Positions 48,920-61,742 of a stretch of DNA of 64,000 bases are shown one piece after another. The notes beneath the pieces were generated by a model. It was not told the origin of the DNA and made no database searches. It saw only the letters and a program-made list of their open reading frames with translations. Position 1 is the stretch's first letter. Every line of letters starts with the position of its first letter. This stretch comes from Hansfordia pulvinata (lineage: Eukaryota > Ascomycota > Sordariomycetes > Xylariales): the NCBI GenBank assembly GCA_006538405.1, contig BJKQ01000007.1, positions 434,001 through 498,000 on the forward strand, in the 5' to 3' direction. Position numbers and translations under genes: made by a program.

Positions 48920-49180
48920 TCAACTTCGCCGTCGACGCAACTCATCGTTATTCCACGGGTCGAAGGTAGATACCCGCCTATAAGGCTTGTCCTTACGCGG
49001 CTTCTTACTCCGTCGCGAAACAGCCCAGGACTGTTCGGACAGCCGCCTCAACCTCTCTTCCTCTTTGGGCGTTCGATTTCCATCATCAGCTGGCGCGACT
49101 CTTTGCGTTAAATCAGGGCAGAGCGGCTCCCCTGCCTTGCCAGATACCCTGTTCCCGCATGGCCCTATGAGCAAGGGCAC
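48920..49180 (-). CDS. Possible small basic hypothetical protein
   Basis: An 86-codon frame ends 23 bp from the GRR1 stop in convergent orientation. The C-terminal half is charged (EEERLRRLSEQSWAVSRRSK, later Thr-Phe-Asp-Pro-Trp-Asn-Asn-Asp-Glu-Leu) and reads more like protein than its surroundings. A possible acceptor (CGCCAG) lies inside the frame, so it might be a last exon of something longer. I do not recognise it, and codon use is not strongly biased. Confidence 0.25.
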   Translation of the reverse strand: MPLLIGPCGNRVSGKAGEPLCPDLTQRVAPADDGNRTPKEEERLRRLSEQSWAVSRRSKKPRKDKPYRRVSTFDPWNNDELRRRRS

Positions 49181-50729
49181 GGCGTTTGATTTTGCTTATT
49201 CTGAAGCATTGGTACACGGGTCTTTATCTTCCTTTTCGTTCCATGTTGTATTGTCGCATGCTGTCGAGGACGCGAGGGCGGCAATGAGAGCGGGCTTGGA
49301 ATGCATTTTTTGGGTTGGGTACACGACGAACATGGCGATTGCTGCGTGGCATGGCGACGGATAGCAAGTATGAAGGCTTAGTTTATTAGGGTCACTCTAT
49401 GCCAGAATTGATTTCTGACCTTGGCTAGAGACCAGGCAGAGTCATATCATTCTCCCGACAGTGCTATATTGAGGCTGTCACCGTCTCGGTGTAGTCGTGT
49501 TTGCATATCGATGTTCAAACGTCTGATCATTGTCTTCAGGCGGCAACATGAGCGAGAAAACCCGTTTCTAGAGGTGCAGTCTGTGTCATCAGCACACCTT
49601 CTTTCTGTCATAAGTGCAGAGAATATCCTGGTGCCTTGCATCTGCCAAACCGAGCCATATCTATGATCGCCGAGGTGACTCGCTCCCAGAGCAGAAAGGG
49701 GTATCGACCGGCTCGCTCAAGTTGGTGAATTTCCCCATGATCTCAACCAAGCTATTCCTCTTCGCCCGCCCTCGAAGAGCGACTCCGCCTTGGGCTGTGA
49801 GCGACAGGCCAACAAGCGATTGCGAAGCTGTGGGTCATTAAAACAGCCGCGCGGGCGGAGATAAGGTACCTACGGTACCCAGGTCAGGGACTGTCGGCCG
49901 GCGCTGTTGTGAAGCGACGGAATGCGATTCCCCTCCACTGCCGCGGGGTAAACTCTGGCCTCTCTGGAGCGTGTGGCGGCGGCACCCATGATGGGTGAGC
50001 CTTCGATGGGATGGAGCGACGCCCTTTGCAAATGCTTTCTTCTTCCTGTGTCCCGGCGGGCGGGATCGATTCGGTGGCACGGTCGAACCCGACTCCTTGC
50101 CGGCCTGCTCAGCGGCGGCGGCGGCGGCGGATGGAGAAGTGCGCTTCCATTTGAGGTGGAACGGCCAGACATGCATCTCGAGGTTGTCTCTGCGGCGTCA
50201 GTCTTCTACTGGACAGTGTTTCACCAGCGACTTGAGTAATCTAGACACATTGGGGCATCTTGAGACGAGGGAAGGAAAGGGTGGTACCTCTTTTCACAAA
50301 CCCCGCCCATCACTACTTTGCTCTCATCGCCTCTGACCATTTGAACTTGATAGAATGTTGAGATTGCAAAGGCTGGATGGCTGATGCGTCCTCCGCAGGG
50401 CCCCGGCCCAAAGGCCCATGGCATAGAATACAGTGGCAGTCTAAAATATTACATACAATTTTCGACACTAATCGAGCCCGCAGTATATCACAAGGTGACG
50501 GAGGCATGCGTTGCGACACTCTCGGGTCTGGGCTTTTGCTGTCCGGCCCGAGGCCCCAGTTCTGCATGCTATACCCTCAACCGCAAGCCGTGTGTGAAGG
50601 GTCCGTCTCTGCTTGTGGAGGGCGTCGCCTCAACTGGCTCACTTTTGGATTCTCCTTCAAAGTGCATGCAGAGCCCGCGGTCTGGCTTTCGGTCTATCGA
50701 CAGAGACACAGAGCGGCATGCCACGCAGC
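49181..50729. other. Intergenic, no supported gene
   Basis: About 1.5 kb. A short (GGC)n run near 50115-50130 is noted. Open frames have no recognised domain. Confidence 0.5.
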
Positions 50730-51997
50730 TCATAGCACCTGAGTGGCAACAGTGCCGACGGGTCTCTCGACGAACTCCATGATGCCCGAGACGATGTTCT
50801 GGCGGGCGGGCTCGGAGGCGACGTTCTTGCCGGCGAGGTAGTTGAGCCACAGCAGGCGGGAGATGCGCTCGTCGGCGACGTGGCCGAGCGTGGCGAACTT
50901 GGCGGCGGTGTCGTCGGCGGCCGTCGGGTCGGACTTGTCCTTCGCCTGCGTCTGCTGCTGCGGCTGCTGCTCGTAGCTGATGGAAAGACGGCCGGCGGCG
51001 TCGCGGCACAGGAGCAGCTCGCGGTTGGTGGGCAGCTTGCCGCGGTTGAAGAGGGCCTTGAACTCCTGGACGGCGTCGCCGAAGGACTGGTCGCGGAAGG
51101 CGGGGTCGGCGGCCGGGTGGGCGCTGCGGGCCTGGATGGCGCGGACGAAGCCGTCGCGCAGGTGGTGGAAGTCGGTGTCGCGGACGGGGACGATGCGGAA
51201 GAGGGAGCGGGGGCGGACCTCGGTCAGGACCTCGGCCCACAGGCGCTCGCCGCGCTCCGGGTCGAGCAGGGCGGCGCGCAGCTCGTCCTTCTCCCCCGGG
51301 ACCAGGGTGGTGGCGATGGGGTTGATCTCGCGCGTCAGGCGCTGCTGGATGGCCGCGACGTCCTGGGTGGCGACGTAGTAGCCGACGAGGTAGACGCGGA
51401 TGCTGAGGAAGCTGACGGTGCGCTTGCCGAGGCCGACGAGCGTGTACTCGACGCCGTCGACGGTCTCGCGGCCGCCGCCGCCGTGCTCGTGCTCCCGGGC
51501 GGCGGCGCCGCCCAGGCCGGGAGGCAGGTCCAGGGTGCGGGGGAACAGGGGCACGGTCGGGTCGCCCGTCGGGACCAGCTCGTGGCCGGCGGCGTCGTGG
51601 ACGACCGTCTTGCGCCGGGAGCCGGCCTCGGTGCTGAAGGGGTCCTGGCCGCCCGCCGCGGCCGCGGGGGGTGCGCGTCAAGGCGCTTGGGCTTGCGCAG
51701 CTCGACCGACAGCAAGTAGGCCGTGTAGCTGAAGGCCAGGACGCCGGCGACGACGCCGGCGAGCAGGAAGTTGCGCCGCGTGATGTGGTACTGGTACGAG
51801 TCGGCGCGCATGCGGTCGACGTTGAGCGTCTCCCGGGCACGCCACGACTGGTCTCTCCCCCGCAGGAACGTCCGGGCTTGTTGCGCGGGTGCTCGCAGCG
51901 GGGACGAGGCCTGGGGCCCGAGATTCGGGCGGCCGCACGCCCGGAGAGCGGCGTGGGAGGCCAGGCGGCCGGCGGGAAGACCTCGCGACGCCCTCAT
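50730..51997 (-). CDS. AIM18/AIM46-like mitochondrial protein with chalcone-isomerase domain; one frame break
   Basis: From ATG 51997 the first ~70 residues are rich in Arg, Ser and Ala, as in a mitochondrial presequence, followed by a membrane segment (NFLLAGVVAGVLAFSYTAYL). After the break comes the chalcone-isomerase-like domain: Val-Glu-Tyr-Thr-Leu-Val-Gly-Leu-Gly-Lys-Arg-Thr-Val-Ser-Phe, Val-Tyr-Leu-Val-Gly-Tyr-Tyr-Val-Ala, Phe-His-His-Leu-Arg-Asp-Gly-Phe-Val-Arg, ending in NIVSGIMEFVERPVG. Yeast Aim18 and Aim46 are inner-membrane proteins of this fold without known isomerase activity. The N-terminal and main frames meet at a G6 run on the plus strand (51666-51671). One added base gives a continuous sequence (Leu-Asp-Ala-His-Pro-Pro-Ala-Ala-Ala-Ala-Gly-Gly) and about 422 aa. 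No introns. Confidence 0.87.
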
Positions 51998-54900
51998 GGT
52001 GACGGGGTGGCGCGGCAGCTTGGGGCCTGTGGGTTTTTTTTGTCGCGGCGCGCCTGCTTTTGAGATGGGAGGGGGGGCGTGTTTCTCTCTCTCTCTCTCT
52101 CTCTCTCTTCAGATGCCGTCACGGCTGTTCCCTCGCCTGATCGGTCTTCGCGGCTTCGGGGCGGGCGATGGAGGCAGCGACAGCAACGTTGATGATGCTC
52201 TGGGTAGGCCCGGCTACGCTACAGTGACGCGGCATCCGCTGACATCACCTTCGGCATTGGCGGTTTGCGGCAGGTGCTGGCGGCGGCAACTGCACCTGCC
52301 GGGCGCTGGGTTGGGGGTCGGGTCAATGGGTACGTATCTTTTTCTTTGACAATCGAGGTACTCCGATATCGTACGACATCGATTGAAAAGGATGATCGGA
52401 GTCGCCCCTGTAGACGCAAGACGCCTCTTTACAAACATATCCCTCGCTACATGTACATGACCAGACTTGACATATGCAAAAGCCCCCGAGACATACTGCA
52501 CTTGGCTGGCGTGCTGTGGCATGGCATTGCAGACGGCCACGCGTCCCGGGACTGCAGGCTGCCTCACCAAGCATCCCTCCCCACCCCGCAGACGGCCGCG
52601 CGCGAGAGATGGCAGGAGGGAGGCTCTTTTAGCTCGTCTCCGTAACACGATGGAGTGCTTTAGCCGCCTGGTGTGGAGGAGCCATGAGGAGTTGAGCGAG
52701 CCCCACGGCCTGCGCAGAAGTCTGGACTCTGCGCCGATGGAGTCACCACCACCCGTACTCAGCATGATCTTCGCTCCCTGGTTTTCGTGAGACGCGGACT
52801 CTGGCACAGGCGATCCCGCTCATGCGGCCAACGTTTGGCATCCCGCCGGCGACGGGTCGGTCAGCCTTTGTGTGTGTCTGTGTGTGTGTCTGTGCCTTGT
52901 GTGTGGGCGAGGACGGAGGCCCAGTGGGATCAAGAAGCTCGGCTGTCTCCACGAACATTTGTCAGAGACCGCCGGACTGTGTCGTACTTCACGATCCGTG
53001 CTCCAGCGAGGACAACTAGTTGATCGCGCGATGGCGAGCCAGAGAGAGTCCCGGTCTCGATGTGGGCGCACGGCTTTGAGTCCTCATCTACGCCGTCATG
53101 CCTGGTGACAGAGCCCGAACGAGCACGTCCTTCGTTGGCTCAAGCCTTTGTCATGTCATGGCTGTCGGCCCGTTGGACTGTCGATATTGTCTTCCCATGG
53201 CTTGGCTTTGCACACTGATGGTCCACGGTCCCATGCTACTTCAGAGACTTCGGATGAGTTTCTATCCAACACCATGGCCAACACGACGACCGTTCCCTGG
53301 GTGAGTGGTGAGTGTCCCGCGTCTTCGACGTGATGATGAATCTGTTCTGTCTCTAAGGGGACAGAACATGAAAAGTTCATCAGAGGCCTTTTCCTCGCCC
53401 TCCTATCGTGAATACATACATCCCAGGCAACGTGCTTGTGCGGGTGACAAATTACCTTGACCCCCTCCGCGATACCAAATCCGAGACAACGGACCGCCTC
53501 GGCAGTCGCCCATCGTGTGCAGGACGTACGAGCAGACGAGTAACCGCTGTCCCGCGAGGCCGGTAGGAGGTGCAAAGGGGCATGAAAGTCGGCATCGATT
53601 CGAATCATGATCAGACTTCAAAGAGTGAAAATGCCGTGGTATGGATAACCGAGAACCGACGGGACCTTCTCATTCGCCAACGGTGGCCAATCGACCTGTC
53701 AACGGGTCCTTGGCGAGCCTGGTGCTCGTACGTACGTCTGGTTCCTGCGTCCTTTGCTTGTCGATCATTTCAGGGGTTTGTCGTCGTGGCCGGGTCGTAC
53801 TACTTGCAGGGCGTGTTCCGTATGTGAGAACGGGGACAAGAGACACGCACCAGGATTCGGTTCGGGAGAGCTACACGTTTTGCCTCGGGGCGTACAGGAG
53901 CTGTTGGCGCCGGCTGGCGAAGCCTCTGCCGACGTGCCTGAATCGATGAGGCTTCTATGACCGGCGCCTCAGAGTGGTATTCAGCAGTGTGTAAGGCGTG
54001 AAAGCCGTCTCTCCCCATCGAACTGGGAGGGGGGCACTTGGTGTGGCGATGGATGCTGATGGGACAGCCATGAACCCCTGCGGCGTCTGGGACTTGCAAG
54101 GCCACCGGCGGTTCGTACGGGGGGGGGCCAGGACGATCGCTTTCCTGTTCGGAGCCGCGCTCTCATACACACATCACGATGCCTGCCATTTCGGGCAGCC
54201 GCCGCTGCGGGCCAGTCAGCCAGGCACAGCAGCCGTTGGCGATCCCTCGGTACCTGCCTGGGCATCGACGGAGGAAAGGTACGAGTGCGCGTCCCGGTGG
54301 CCCAGAGTCGTTGCGGCTCGATCCCGCAAATCGCGCACGGTTCTCGAGACAGGGTAGAGTGTACGATACTCGTATGAAGGGGGCCCATTTTGTTCTCGTC
54401 TCAACCTGCTTCTCCAGACGATGCGCCACTGCCGGTCGGGATGTGAAATGTGAAATGTGAAATGTGAAGCATCTGGCGCGACTCATCAACTGATAGTTCA
54501 GGGGCTCTTTAAGAGCTCGTACGAGTATTCTACCCGCCTTGTCAAGTCACAGTGTGTTGATTTCACCATTATTTCTTCCCCTCTTTCCATCTTTGTCTCT
54601 GTCTCTCTGTCTCTTCTTCTTGGTGTGTTTGAACAGACCAGGTCGACCGAGCCGCCCCAGCAGGGCCCGCCGGGAACCGCACCGAACTCACACAAAGATC
54701 AAACAAGCCTGAACCACGAGCGCGCATCACCGCACCAGGGCCGCTCGCTCGCTAGTTAGTAGGCACGAGCAGCAGCTAGGGACGGAGCACGGAGTTCGTG
54801 CGAGTAGGTAGTTCGGCTTCGCTTCCCTGGGGGAAGGAGTTCGAGGATTGCCGCGCCAGCGTCTTCCCTGTTTTGACTGGTGCCCGGCGGACCGCCGTCT

Positions 54901-55967
54901 GCCAACCTGAGCGGCGGGATGGGATCGTTGAGTGGTGGGTATTTTCACCATTGCGAGTGCGCGTACTCGTACCGTAACGTGCCGCGCCACTACTACTGCT
55001 ACTGCTACGGGGTAGAACCTAGAGGGCAGGACGCTGTGTGGCTGTCTGCTGCTTGGTTCGCTTGTTTGCTTGCTTGCTGCCTCGCTCGCTCCGTGGAATG
55101 GGACGTGGGGAAATCCATGAGGGTCCCTGCCCGGGCCCGGCGCTCTCACGCCGGAGCTGACGCTCACGCCCGCTCGGCTGTCCGCACAGATCAGAGACAG
55201 CATCTCGTGTCGATGCATCGAGGCGCGCCATTGTGGCTGGTGAAACGGGAATCGTATCCAGCGTCACTGCGGCGAAGACGGGCCCCACAAGCACCTACTT
55301 GAAAGAGTACTCCTCGCAAAAAGCGAGGAGAAACGAAACAAACAGGCGGGCGTTTCCTTAAGCGCCATGATATCCATCTGATGACTGTGGTCTGCGGTTG
55401 CCTGTATCCCTCTCTCTTTCGTTTCTACCTATTCGATTCATCGAGCACCCAGGAGTGAGTCCCCGTGAGTGTCCACTGGCTGTAATAAATGGTGAGGAAA
55501 AGCCAAGCTGGGGCAAGCCCCGACATCCATGGTCTGCAACCAGTGCCGCGCGTACCTCTGTACCGACGAGCTACGAGTCCCCGTACATGATAGGTCCGAG
55601 TAGACGCCAACTCATCAGGGGTCCGAGTGGACTTCCATGATGCTCCCACGGCCAACTAGGTGCGAGTACCTAGGTACAGAAACGCGTACCTAGCGGAGTA
55701 CATAAGCCCTGTTCAGGGGAGGGCCCCCAGGCAGTCGATCCTGGCCACTCCTGGTCAGGCACGGCCTGGTGCGGCCAGGGTGCCCGGGAAGCGCAATTTG
55801 CAAGGGGCGCGAGGACATCCAGTCGATGCAGGCGTGCGTGCCCAAGCCGTCGTCATCTGTTGCCCGGCAGGGCTAGACCCGATTCCTGCCCACCCCCTAT
55901 TCGATCCTGACGGCGGCAAAAGGGCCAGCGACGACGCCTGGTCGTGGTGGTGGAAAGGGTGAAAAGG

Positions 55968-55968
<1 letters not shown>

Positions 55969-55999
<31 letters not shown>
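55969..55999. repeat. (CTG)n trinucleotide repeat
   Basis: About ten uninterrupted CTG units in an apparently non-coding region. Confidence 0.95.
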
Positions 56000-57378
56000 A
56001 CGACGGCCCGCCGCCTGCGAGAGTGCCTCTCGTAGCCCGCCCCCAAAAACGGGCTGCCGGATTCTCGCGGATGGCCCCTCCGCTCCATAGGTAGGTACTC
56101 ATCACACTCCCACATGGATGTCTTCACTCGTAGGCGTTAGCGAGCGGGCGGCGGGCGGCCGTGGGAGCCCTCTTGACCGCGTAATGAGATTGCACCGCTT
56201 CAGCCCGGCGCGTCCTGCGCCCACACCTGCGGATTGGCCTCCCAGCCCAGCGGCCAGCACCATTCAGCACACGGGTACCTACATCTCTCTCTTCTCTCCT
56301 CAGGTGGTACCGTTTTAGCAGCATCGGCTCCCGAGCAGCAAGGGCTACGACGGTGCCGGGTCTCCGCTCTCGTCAGCAGCAGGGCTTGCTTGCTTGGGTC
56401 CCTTTGTGGAAGCCCTCGATGTCTTCACACCCAGAAGCAGTATGCTGTTGTCATGCTGCCGGGTCTTTTCGATCTCCGTGGCGTCGTCCCTTGCATGAGG
56501 GGCCACACCCGTACCTACTTACCTTTTGTACCTCGCCTGGAAACGACATTAGTACATGCACCGAGTTCTCGAGCACTCTTGCGCATTGGGAGATACATGT
56601 AGCGCGGTAAGGGGTACTTACGAGAGTACATACCGTGCCCATGACCAGCAGGATTGGCGGGGGCTCTCCGGCATCCCAGGCGCTCCTGATCGACACCCAC
56701 GGCAGGGAGCCCCCTTCAGCTCTGGAAATTAGGGCAGAGTGGGCAGTCCGTGAGGACTCCCGGGCCACAGGTGCGCAGACCAACTGCTGAGCAGGCACGG
56801 CAGGCAGGCTGCAACTTCTGGTGCTACCGCGAAGAGGTGGTGCGTGTGGGTGGCACTGTGCCCGCCTCCACCGCCGTCGAGGGCGTGCCTTGAAATACTG
56901 TGGGACTGACTACCTACCGTATTTACGACTACTTGTATTCTGTCGCGACGGTGCGGCGGCTGGTGGGACGACTGCTCGTGAAATCGTGAAAGGGCTGCCA
57001 GGAGGAGAGGCCACCCCCAGTCCCCAGTCCCCAGTGCGTGCTCACTTTGCCACGCCCCCATTTTCCATTGTGTGAGTAGGTAGGTACGAGTACTGGACTC
57101 TTTCGAATACACGTTCGTTCAGATGCATCCACGGTTTGGGCGTACGAGTACAGAGTACTTCACTTGTTAGGTCGTCGTAGACCCTTGACTGGGGGCGGTT
57201 TGTCGTGACGAAGCCGCCACCACCACCACTACTACTCGTGCCATTGCTACTGGTGCCATTCAGTTGGTAGAAAGGTGCAAGGAATGGCTGAATAACGACG
57301 AGAAGAACAAGCATCGGTGGCGCTTTGGGGGCGGCGGCGGCTTGTTGACGCAAGCAACATCTGAAGCACAGCACCAGA

Positions 57379-57380
57379 CA

Positions 57381-57426
<46 letters not shown>
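57379..57426. repeat. (ACGC)n tetranucleotide microsatellite
   Basis: About twelve perfect ACGC units. Confidence 0.97.
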
Positions 57427-57427
<1 letters not shown>

Positions 57428-58521
57428 GCCGTTGCTCCCGCTCTGTCCGCACGATGAATGAGGCATAAAGGCAGGTACCTAAAGTACCTTGAGTAAAGTG
57501 CCTCGTTGATAGGTTCGCTGGGTGCCCATACGTTCAACTACGAGTACCTGCCGCTGTACCCTCAAGCCTCACGCGCAGGGAAGGAGAGGCTCACTGGCGT
57601 CGACTGGCTGTGCCGGGTGCGCTTGCACCGACCAGTTTCTATTTCCAGCATCGGGAGACGCGAATCGGCGCCCGTCCCCAGTCTCACGCAGGGGCAGCCA
57701 TTCGTCCATTCACCCACTCACCTCACCGGGCTGGCCCTCATCATCACCCACCCACGTCACTTCTCCGTACACCCACACCCCTGTGCCCTCCTCCCCCCCG
57801 TCTACTCGTCCCTACCTAAGCTTCGAGTGAGTGGTCCTGGGCGGTACGTGCGAGTATTGCAGGTGTCCCAAGCCGGAAGCGCACCACACGGGCGCGACAC
57901 ATGGACAATCAGACAAGCAACAGTCCATGCCTCGCTGAGCCGTGGATGGCTCCCACGGCACGACGGCCTCGTCCGTACCCTGTAGAGGCGGCGGGTGTGC
58001 CGGTCTGCCACTGGCCTGCGAGCACTCGTACTGGGTGCACGTTTCCAAGGCGCATGAGCATGCGCGGCCAGGTACCTCGCCGATCGCTTCCTTTCCCATC
58101 CGCAGGAAACATCCAGTCTCCTTTTCTGTCATGAGAGATCCGTGTGGTCCCAGGTGGTCCCAGGGGACCCATCCATCGTTTCGTGTTCCCCATCCTTCGT
58201 TAAAGCCAGCCTGCGGCCACATTCATATTTCCCCCGGCTACTTCTCTACCTACCTACCCACCCACCTGCCTCTCGTTGAACCCTCGCCGTGTTTCGTTTC
58301 CTTTCGCCTCCCTCCCTCGTCGTCCGTCATCCGCCTCCGCCAGCAGCAGACAAAGCACCACAGGCCAGTTGAACTGCCTCCTCGCTCGTTTCTCCCATCC
58401 CACGGACAAACAAAACTCGCCGTCTGCCGCCCCGACCTTCGCCTCGCCTTTCTCCTGCTCCCTACACCCAACCGCTTGCAGCAGCCACCACTCCGAGACA
58501 CCGTCCACCAGACCCGACAAG

Positions 58522-59334
58522 ATGAAGGTTTTCACGGCTCTGGGCTTCGCTGCCGTCGCGGCCGCCAACTACGCCGTTGCTCCCGCTCCCGCCGCGGCCG
58601 AGTATCCCACCGCCGCCGAGTACCCTACTGCTGCCGCCCCCAGCCCCTCGACCGTCGAGGGCACCGTCCCGGCCGCCGCCGAGTACCCCACGGCCCAGCC
58701 TGAGACCTCGACGCCGGTCGCTCCCACCTCGACCCCCGAGGTCAGCACCAGCAGCAGCTACTCCGAGGCTCCGGCCCCCGTCGTCCCCAGCAGCTCCTCG
58801 GCTCCCGTTTACAGCAGCTCGACCGCCCCCGTTTCCTCGTCGACTGCTCCCGCCGCCGGCTACCCTACGGCCCCTGCTCCCAGCTCGTCTGCTCCCGCCC
58901 CCGCCCCGGCGCCGACCACGGCCTGCAACGAGTGCGAGACTCTGACGTCGACCATTCTCTCCGTCTACACCAAGTGCCCTGAGAGCACTCCCACTCCCTA
59001 TGTTCCGACTGTCAACCACCCGATGACTGTCCCTGTCGCTGGCGGCCTGGGCGGGTCGGGTGGTGCCCCGGGTTTCTTCTACGGCAACGCTGGTGTCTCT
59101 GCTGCCACCGCCTTCCTGCCCCCGGTCAACAGCACTCTGTCGAGCGCCTCCTCGACCGCTCCCGTCTCGGCCTACCCGACCCCCAGCGGCTACCCGACCA
59201 AGAAGCCGCAGGGCCCTTCGTCGGCTGTCCCCAGCTACCCCGCCGCCTCTTCTCCCATCCCCCAGGCCGGTGCCGCTGCCAACGGCCTGTCGCTGCTGGC
59301 CGTCGCCGGCGCCATCGCCGCCTACGTACTATAA
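58522..59334 (+). CDS. GPI-anchored Ser/Pro/Ala-rich cell-wall protein
   Basis: A single exon of 270 codons from ATG 58522 (GACAAGATG). MKVFTALGFAAVAAANYAVA is a signal peptide. The mature part is Ser/Thr/Pro/Ala-rich with recurring Glu-Tyr-Pro-Thr-Ala units, as in heavily O-glycosylated wall proteins. One short Cys-containing patch (ACNECETLTSTILSVYTKCP) lies near residues 133-152, and a Gly-rich stretch with Asn-Ser-Thr follows. The C terminus (GAAANGLSLLAVAGAIAAYVL after Pro-Gln-Ala) is a GPI-attachment signal with small residues before a hydrophobic tail. A role in the wall or cell surface is inferred from this build; no enzyme motif is seen. It is strongly C-biased at third positions, like a highly expressed gene. 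Confidence 0.9.
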   Translation: MKVFTALGFAAVAAANYAVAPAPAAAEYPTAAEYPTAAAPSPSTVEGTVPAAAEYPTAQPETSTPVAPTSTPEVSTSSSYSEAPAPVVPSSSSAPVYSSSTAPVSSSTAPAAGYPTAPAPSSSAPAPAPAPTTACNECETLTSTILSVYTKCPESTPTPYVPTVNHPMTVPVAGGLGGSGGAPGFFYGNAGVSAATAFLPPVNSTLSSASSTAPVSAYPTPSGYPTKKPQGPSSAVPSYPAASSPIPQAGAAANGLSLLAVAGAIAAYVL

Positions 59335-61706
59335 GAATATTCAAGTACGTTCAGGGCCTGGACTCCTGGGGAGCGTGGGAGCGAGTGCAAGGCAAGCCTT
59401 TTCTCTGGTCCAGCCTTCCGTCTCGTCTCGTCAGCCTCGGCCCCGACCTTTGGGGTCGACGGGCCAGCTGCCACTCCTGCGACCCGGGGGTATTTCATTT
59501 CTCGAGAAATCTATTGGAAGTACATACATGTTTGACTAACCCTCACACCTGACTGACCATTTATCTGCCGGCGATACAAGGGCGGGTCGGCCGCGGACAT
59601 GCACCTTTTTTTTTCGGGGAAAAAGAGGGAATAGGCGGCCGTCTTTTCTTTTTATCATTTTTTATTGGTGCAAGGGGACGGGGAAACACTTGACGGGGGA
59701 CGGGCCCCGGGCGATTTGCAGGGAAGAGGAGGGGGGCCCGACTGTATACCACCATTTCAAGGTCGTTCAGCTTTTCAGCAGACACTTTTTTTCTTTTATT
59801 AATCATAATGCCACTTTTGCGCCAGGGAAAATTGTACAAAGACTTGATATCACTTTTACCAGCAGCAGCATGATTGACCGCATCATTATTACCACCTCGG
59901 GTACCGTCAATACGGACTCTTTGTCATTGACTGACGAGGTTACGGATTCGGCGAGGTGTTTTGTTCTGCCTCGTTTGTTTCGTGTTTCAGGCTTCATTTA
60001 TTGCATTGTACTCGTCTCTTGTTCGTGTGGTGTGCCCGGCGGCTTTGGCTTGCCTCTACCACATGTATGATAATGACCATATTGTCACCAGAGCAAGTAG
60101 GGCCGGCCCTACCTATGCGAGTCCTTGGTCGCAAGCCGGCAGCCCGCCAGACCAACGACAAACAAGCCGTGTCTCGAGAGGAACAAGAGGAGAAATCCCT
60201 TGGGTGCTAGTCCCTTGTTCCCTCTTCCTCTGCCGGAAGAAGGACAAGCAAGAAGGGGGGAGTGAGTGGGGAGTGGGGAGGGGGGGGATGAGGACCGGCT
60301 CCATAGCATTCGTAGTCCCAGGCATATCAGGCCCCACCCTGCCTTGGCGCCGTTTTTAGTCAGGGGAACGGTTTGAAACAATGGACCCATTGCCCAGCGT
60401 GGCCCTGCCTTTCGTGCCTCCGCAGCGCTGCGCTGCGAGCCTGTCGTGCCTCTTCGGTGCCTACGACTACTCCGTTCGTGGGCTGCCCCCCCCCTACTCC
60501 TCCCCCGGTCCCCCGGTCCCCAGCTTGTGTTACGATACCCAGTTAGGAGGGAGTGCGTCTTTGATTCGACGACGGCGGGGGCGGCGGTTGCATCAAAAAA
60601 CCGGTACGTTAAGCGCCCTCTTCCGTTGTCTCCTTTGCTTCTGGACATGGATCTCTTCTCCCGACCTTTAAGTACCACTCGTAAGATCTCTGGTGGTCTG
60701 TCTCTGGCTTCTGCTGTGAAGAGAGAGCCGGGCACCTTATGCACCGCAACCTAAGGACGAGACACGAGTACGTAGGTACCTTACCCAGGACTGGACGGGG
60801 GCACTCTCTCTTCGCTGCCGATCCCCGCGGCCAGGGCCAAGACCCTTGTCTCACGACCCCGTGCGATTTGTTCCGCATGGTTCCCGATACGGGGCGCCCG
60901 TCGTCATCCATTGAGTAGGTAAGTACCTAATCTAGGTATTTACGAGCACCCAAGTAGATAGGTACATACCTGAGTACCTGATCAGTGGTTACCTCAAAGA
61001 GCAGACGCCAGTGCCGTGCAGCAGCCTGTATTCGTACGAGTACTTTGCCGCGATCAAGTCATGCGGGTGCGCGTAGGCATCTCTCTTGACCAGTCAGAAG
61101 CGTCGAACAACATATGTACGCTTATCGAGCGTTCTTCTGCTCCTTCTTCACATTTCTCGCATAATGAGAGAGGCAAGACGCAGACGCAGACGCAGACGGC
61201 AGTGAGAACGGGAAGTACTCGTACGGAGTACCCCGACGCGCGCGCACACACACACATACACACACACACATTCACAAACCTGGATGGCGGGCTGGCTGAT
61301 GGTGCGCGTTTCATGTATGGGATGCGGCCCCCTTCTCTACGCGCAGTTCTCTCGTTACCCCAGGGACCCTTTCCTGGTTCTCTCGCCAACTTTTCCCACA
61401 CGAGCGTCTTTATTACTCGTGGCATCATCCAGTATGTGCTCGCATGGCTTGGAAGGGATGTCGGCAAGCGTGAGTCCAACCAAGCAGCACCCACCCCCCG
61501 TACCCGACGAACGGAAGAGAAAGGCGCCCCTGCACAAAACCACCCGCGCCGGCACCTCGAATGGGACGAAGTGACGGACTACTGCTGAGTACGGGATATC
61601 CGCTGTGCAGGAGTCCTCGTATAGTGTGGTCACGGGTTGATTTTGGGAGGGGGGGGGGTTTGTGGGGGAGCTTCAGGCGTGCCTCGGATGGCCCTACTGG
61701 CCCCAA

Positions 61707-61742
<36 letters not shown>

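Larger units (their letters stand above)
51998..58521. other. Long intergenic stretch (6.5 kb) with microsatellites, no supported gene
   Basis: It contains (TC)n at 52084-52109, GT-rich repeats near 52868-52905, (CTG)n at 55969-55999 and (ACGC)n at 57379-57426. Octamers occur at 54367, 54520, 54964, 57085, 57143 and 57539. From about 58240 the sequence is pyrimidine-rich and fits the leader of the GPI-protein gene. No open frame is recognisable. Confidence 0.6.

Noticed and set aside
50569..51840. Minus-strand frame of 423 codons over the AIM18-like gene
   Set aside because: It gives Arg/Pro/Gly-rich sequence typical of a GC-rich shadow; the chalcone-isomerase-like motifs are in the overlapping frame.
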